From Verrucomicrobiota bacterium (GTDB taxonomy: Bacteria > Verrucomicrobiota > Verrucomicrobiia > Limisphaerales > UBA9464), in the NCBI GenBank assembly GCA_026397675.1, contig JAPLUH010000325.1:1-5530 (forward strand): 5,530 nt of DNA. The letters are read 5' to 3'. The notes beneath the pieces were generated by a model. That model was not told the DNA's origin and searched no databases. It was given only the letters and a program-made list of their open reading frames with translations. Numbering within the stretch: position 1 is the stretch's first letter; each line of letters opens with the position of its first letter. The position numbers were made by a program, and so were the translations under genes. This document shows, in pieces, positions 4,946-5,530 of the stretch.

Positions 4946-5530
4946 GTGTCACCGTCTACGTCCCCAACGATTCGGCCGCGATTGGCCTCGGTGCCAACGC
5001 CACGGCGCAGGCCATTTCTAAGATCGCCGCCGAACGCGGGATTTCCATCCGTCTGATCCGCAATGGCTCGCGCGGCCTGTTTTGGCTCGAACCCTTCGTT
5101 GAAGTCGTCACCAACGAGGGACGTATCGGCTACGGACCCGTCGAAGCGCAGGATGTCCCGTCTCTGTTCGATGCCCAGTTTCTTCAGGGGGGCTCTCATC
5201 GTTTGCGACTCGGTGCCCCCGAATCCATTCCTTATCTCGCCAGACAGGAGCGGCTCACCTTTAGCCGCGTTGGCATCACCGATCCTCTGAGTATCTCCGA
5301 CTACGAGGCCCATGGCGGGGGACGTGGGTTGCGTGCGGCACTTCAGGCTGAACCCGGAGATCTCGTCGAAGAGATTTCCCAGTCTGGCCTGCGCGGGCGC
5401 GGCGGCGCAGCGTTTCCGGCCGGCATCAAGTGGAGGACCGTCCTCAATGCCCGCGCCGAGCAGAAGTACATCGTGTGCAATGCCGATGAAGGCGATTCGG
5501 GCACCTTCTCGGATCGGATGATCCTTGAGG
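4942..5530 (+). CDS. fdsB: NAD-dependent formate dehydrogenase beta subunit, 5' part
   Basis: FdsB carries FMN, a [4Fe-4S] cluster and the NAD+ site of the soluble formate dehydrogenase, passing electrons from the molybdenum subunit FdsA to NAD+. The window holds 196 codons of a protein usually a little over 500 residues, without a stop; the gene runs off the right edge. Residues 1 to about 85 form a thioredoxin-like N-terminal domain with R-N-G-S-R-G-L-F-W-L-E-P at 40-51, a stretch I associate with FdsB rather than NuoF. This domain contains no cysteine, so it cannot bind its own [2Fe-2S] cluster. The NuoF-like part then begins, with Y-L-A-R-Q-E-R at 98-104, the glycine-rich FMN loop G-L-R-G-R-G-G-A-A-F-P at 149-159 and C-N-A-D-E-G-D-S-G at 179-187. 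The C-terminal cluster cysteines lie outside. It overlaps fdsG by four bases; fdsA, fdsC and fdsD are expected downstream. Confidence 0.93.
   Translation, partial: MSVTVYVPNDSAAIGLGANATAQAISKIAAERGISIRLIRNGSRGLFWLEPFVEVVTNEGRIGYGPVEAQDVPSLFDAQFLQGGSHRLRLGAPESIPYLARQERLTFSRVGITDPLSISDYEAHGGGRGLRAALQAEPGDLVEEISQSGLRGRGGAAFPAGIKWRTVLNARAEQKYIVCNADEGDSGTFSDRMILE

Overview
The window looks like chromosomal DNA from a GC-rich bacterium, most likely a member of the Verrucomicrobiota. That placement is an inference. It rests on the exported beta-helix-type protein with a degenerate 'S-x-D-L-x-x-W' tail, on a small protein ahead of mnmE that resembles lineage-specific verrucomicrobial proteins as I remember them, and on mixed use of Shine-Dalgarno and non-Shine-Dalgarno starts. 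No rRNA, tRNA, CRISPR array or transposase gene is visible. All supported genes are on the + strand.

Layout. (1) 65-1807: a large exported, glycine- and beta-rich protein of unknown function. (2) 1808-1966: a spacer with one weak promoter-like -10 box. (3) 1967-3589: a probable two-gene unit, made of an 83-residue protein of unknown function and, 15 bp later, mnmE, the tRNA wobble-uridine modification GTPase, which is complete with all G motifs and the C-terminal C-L-G-K. (4) 3590-3790: a spacer with a strong imperfect hairpin and A-tracts. (5) 3791-4060: a DUF465/YdcH-family coiled-coil protein. (6) 4061-4420: 360 bp without a credible gene. It begins with decaying 10-bp tandem repeats, then holds a ~295-bp segment whose two ends are imperfect inverted repeats of each other, and smaller hairpins inside. 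(7) 4421-5530: fdsG followed by the start of fdsB, joined by an ATGA overlap and cut by the window edge. These are the diaphorase-side subunits of a soluble NAD+-dependent molybdenum formate dehydrogenase.

How the parts work together. FdsG ([2Fe-2S]) and FdsB (FMN, NAD(H) site) carry electrons between the catalytic subunit FdsA and NAD+. FdsA, FdsC and FdsD would be expected beyond the right edge. MnmE works with MnmG, which is not in this window, on U34 of certain tRNAs. The small upstream gene is probably co-transcribed with mnmE but has no known role. The exported protein and YdcH show no functional link to their neighbours.

The genes themselves are ordinary families, and I do not see a clear new multi-gene system. 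The least explained parts are the 360-bp spacer with its inverted-repeat-bounded segment, the hairpin after mnmE, and the small conserved-looking protein ahead of mnmE.
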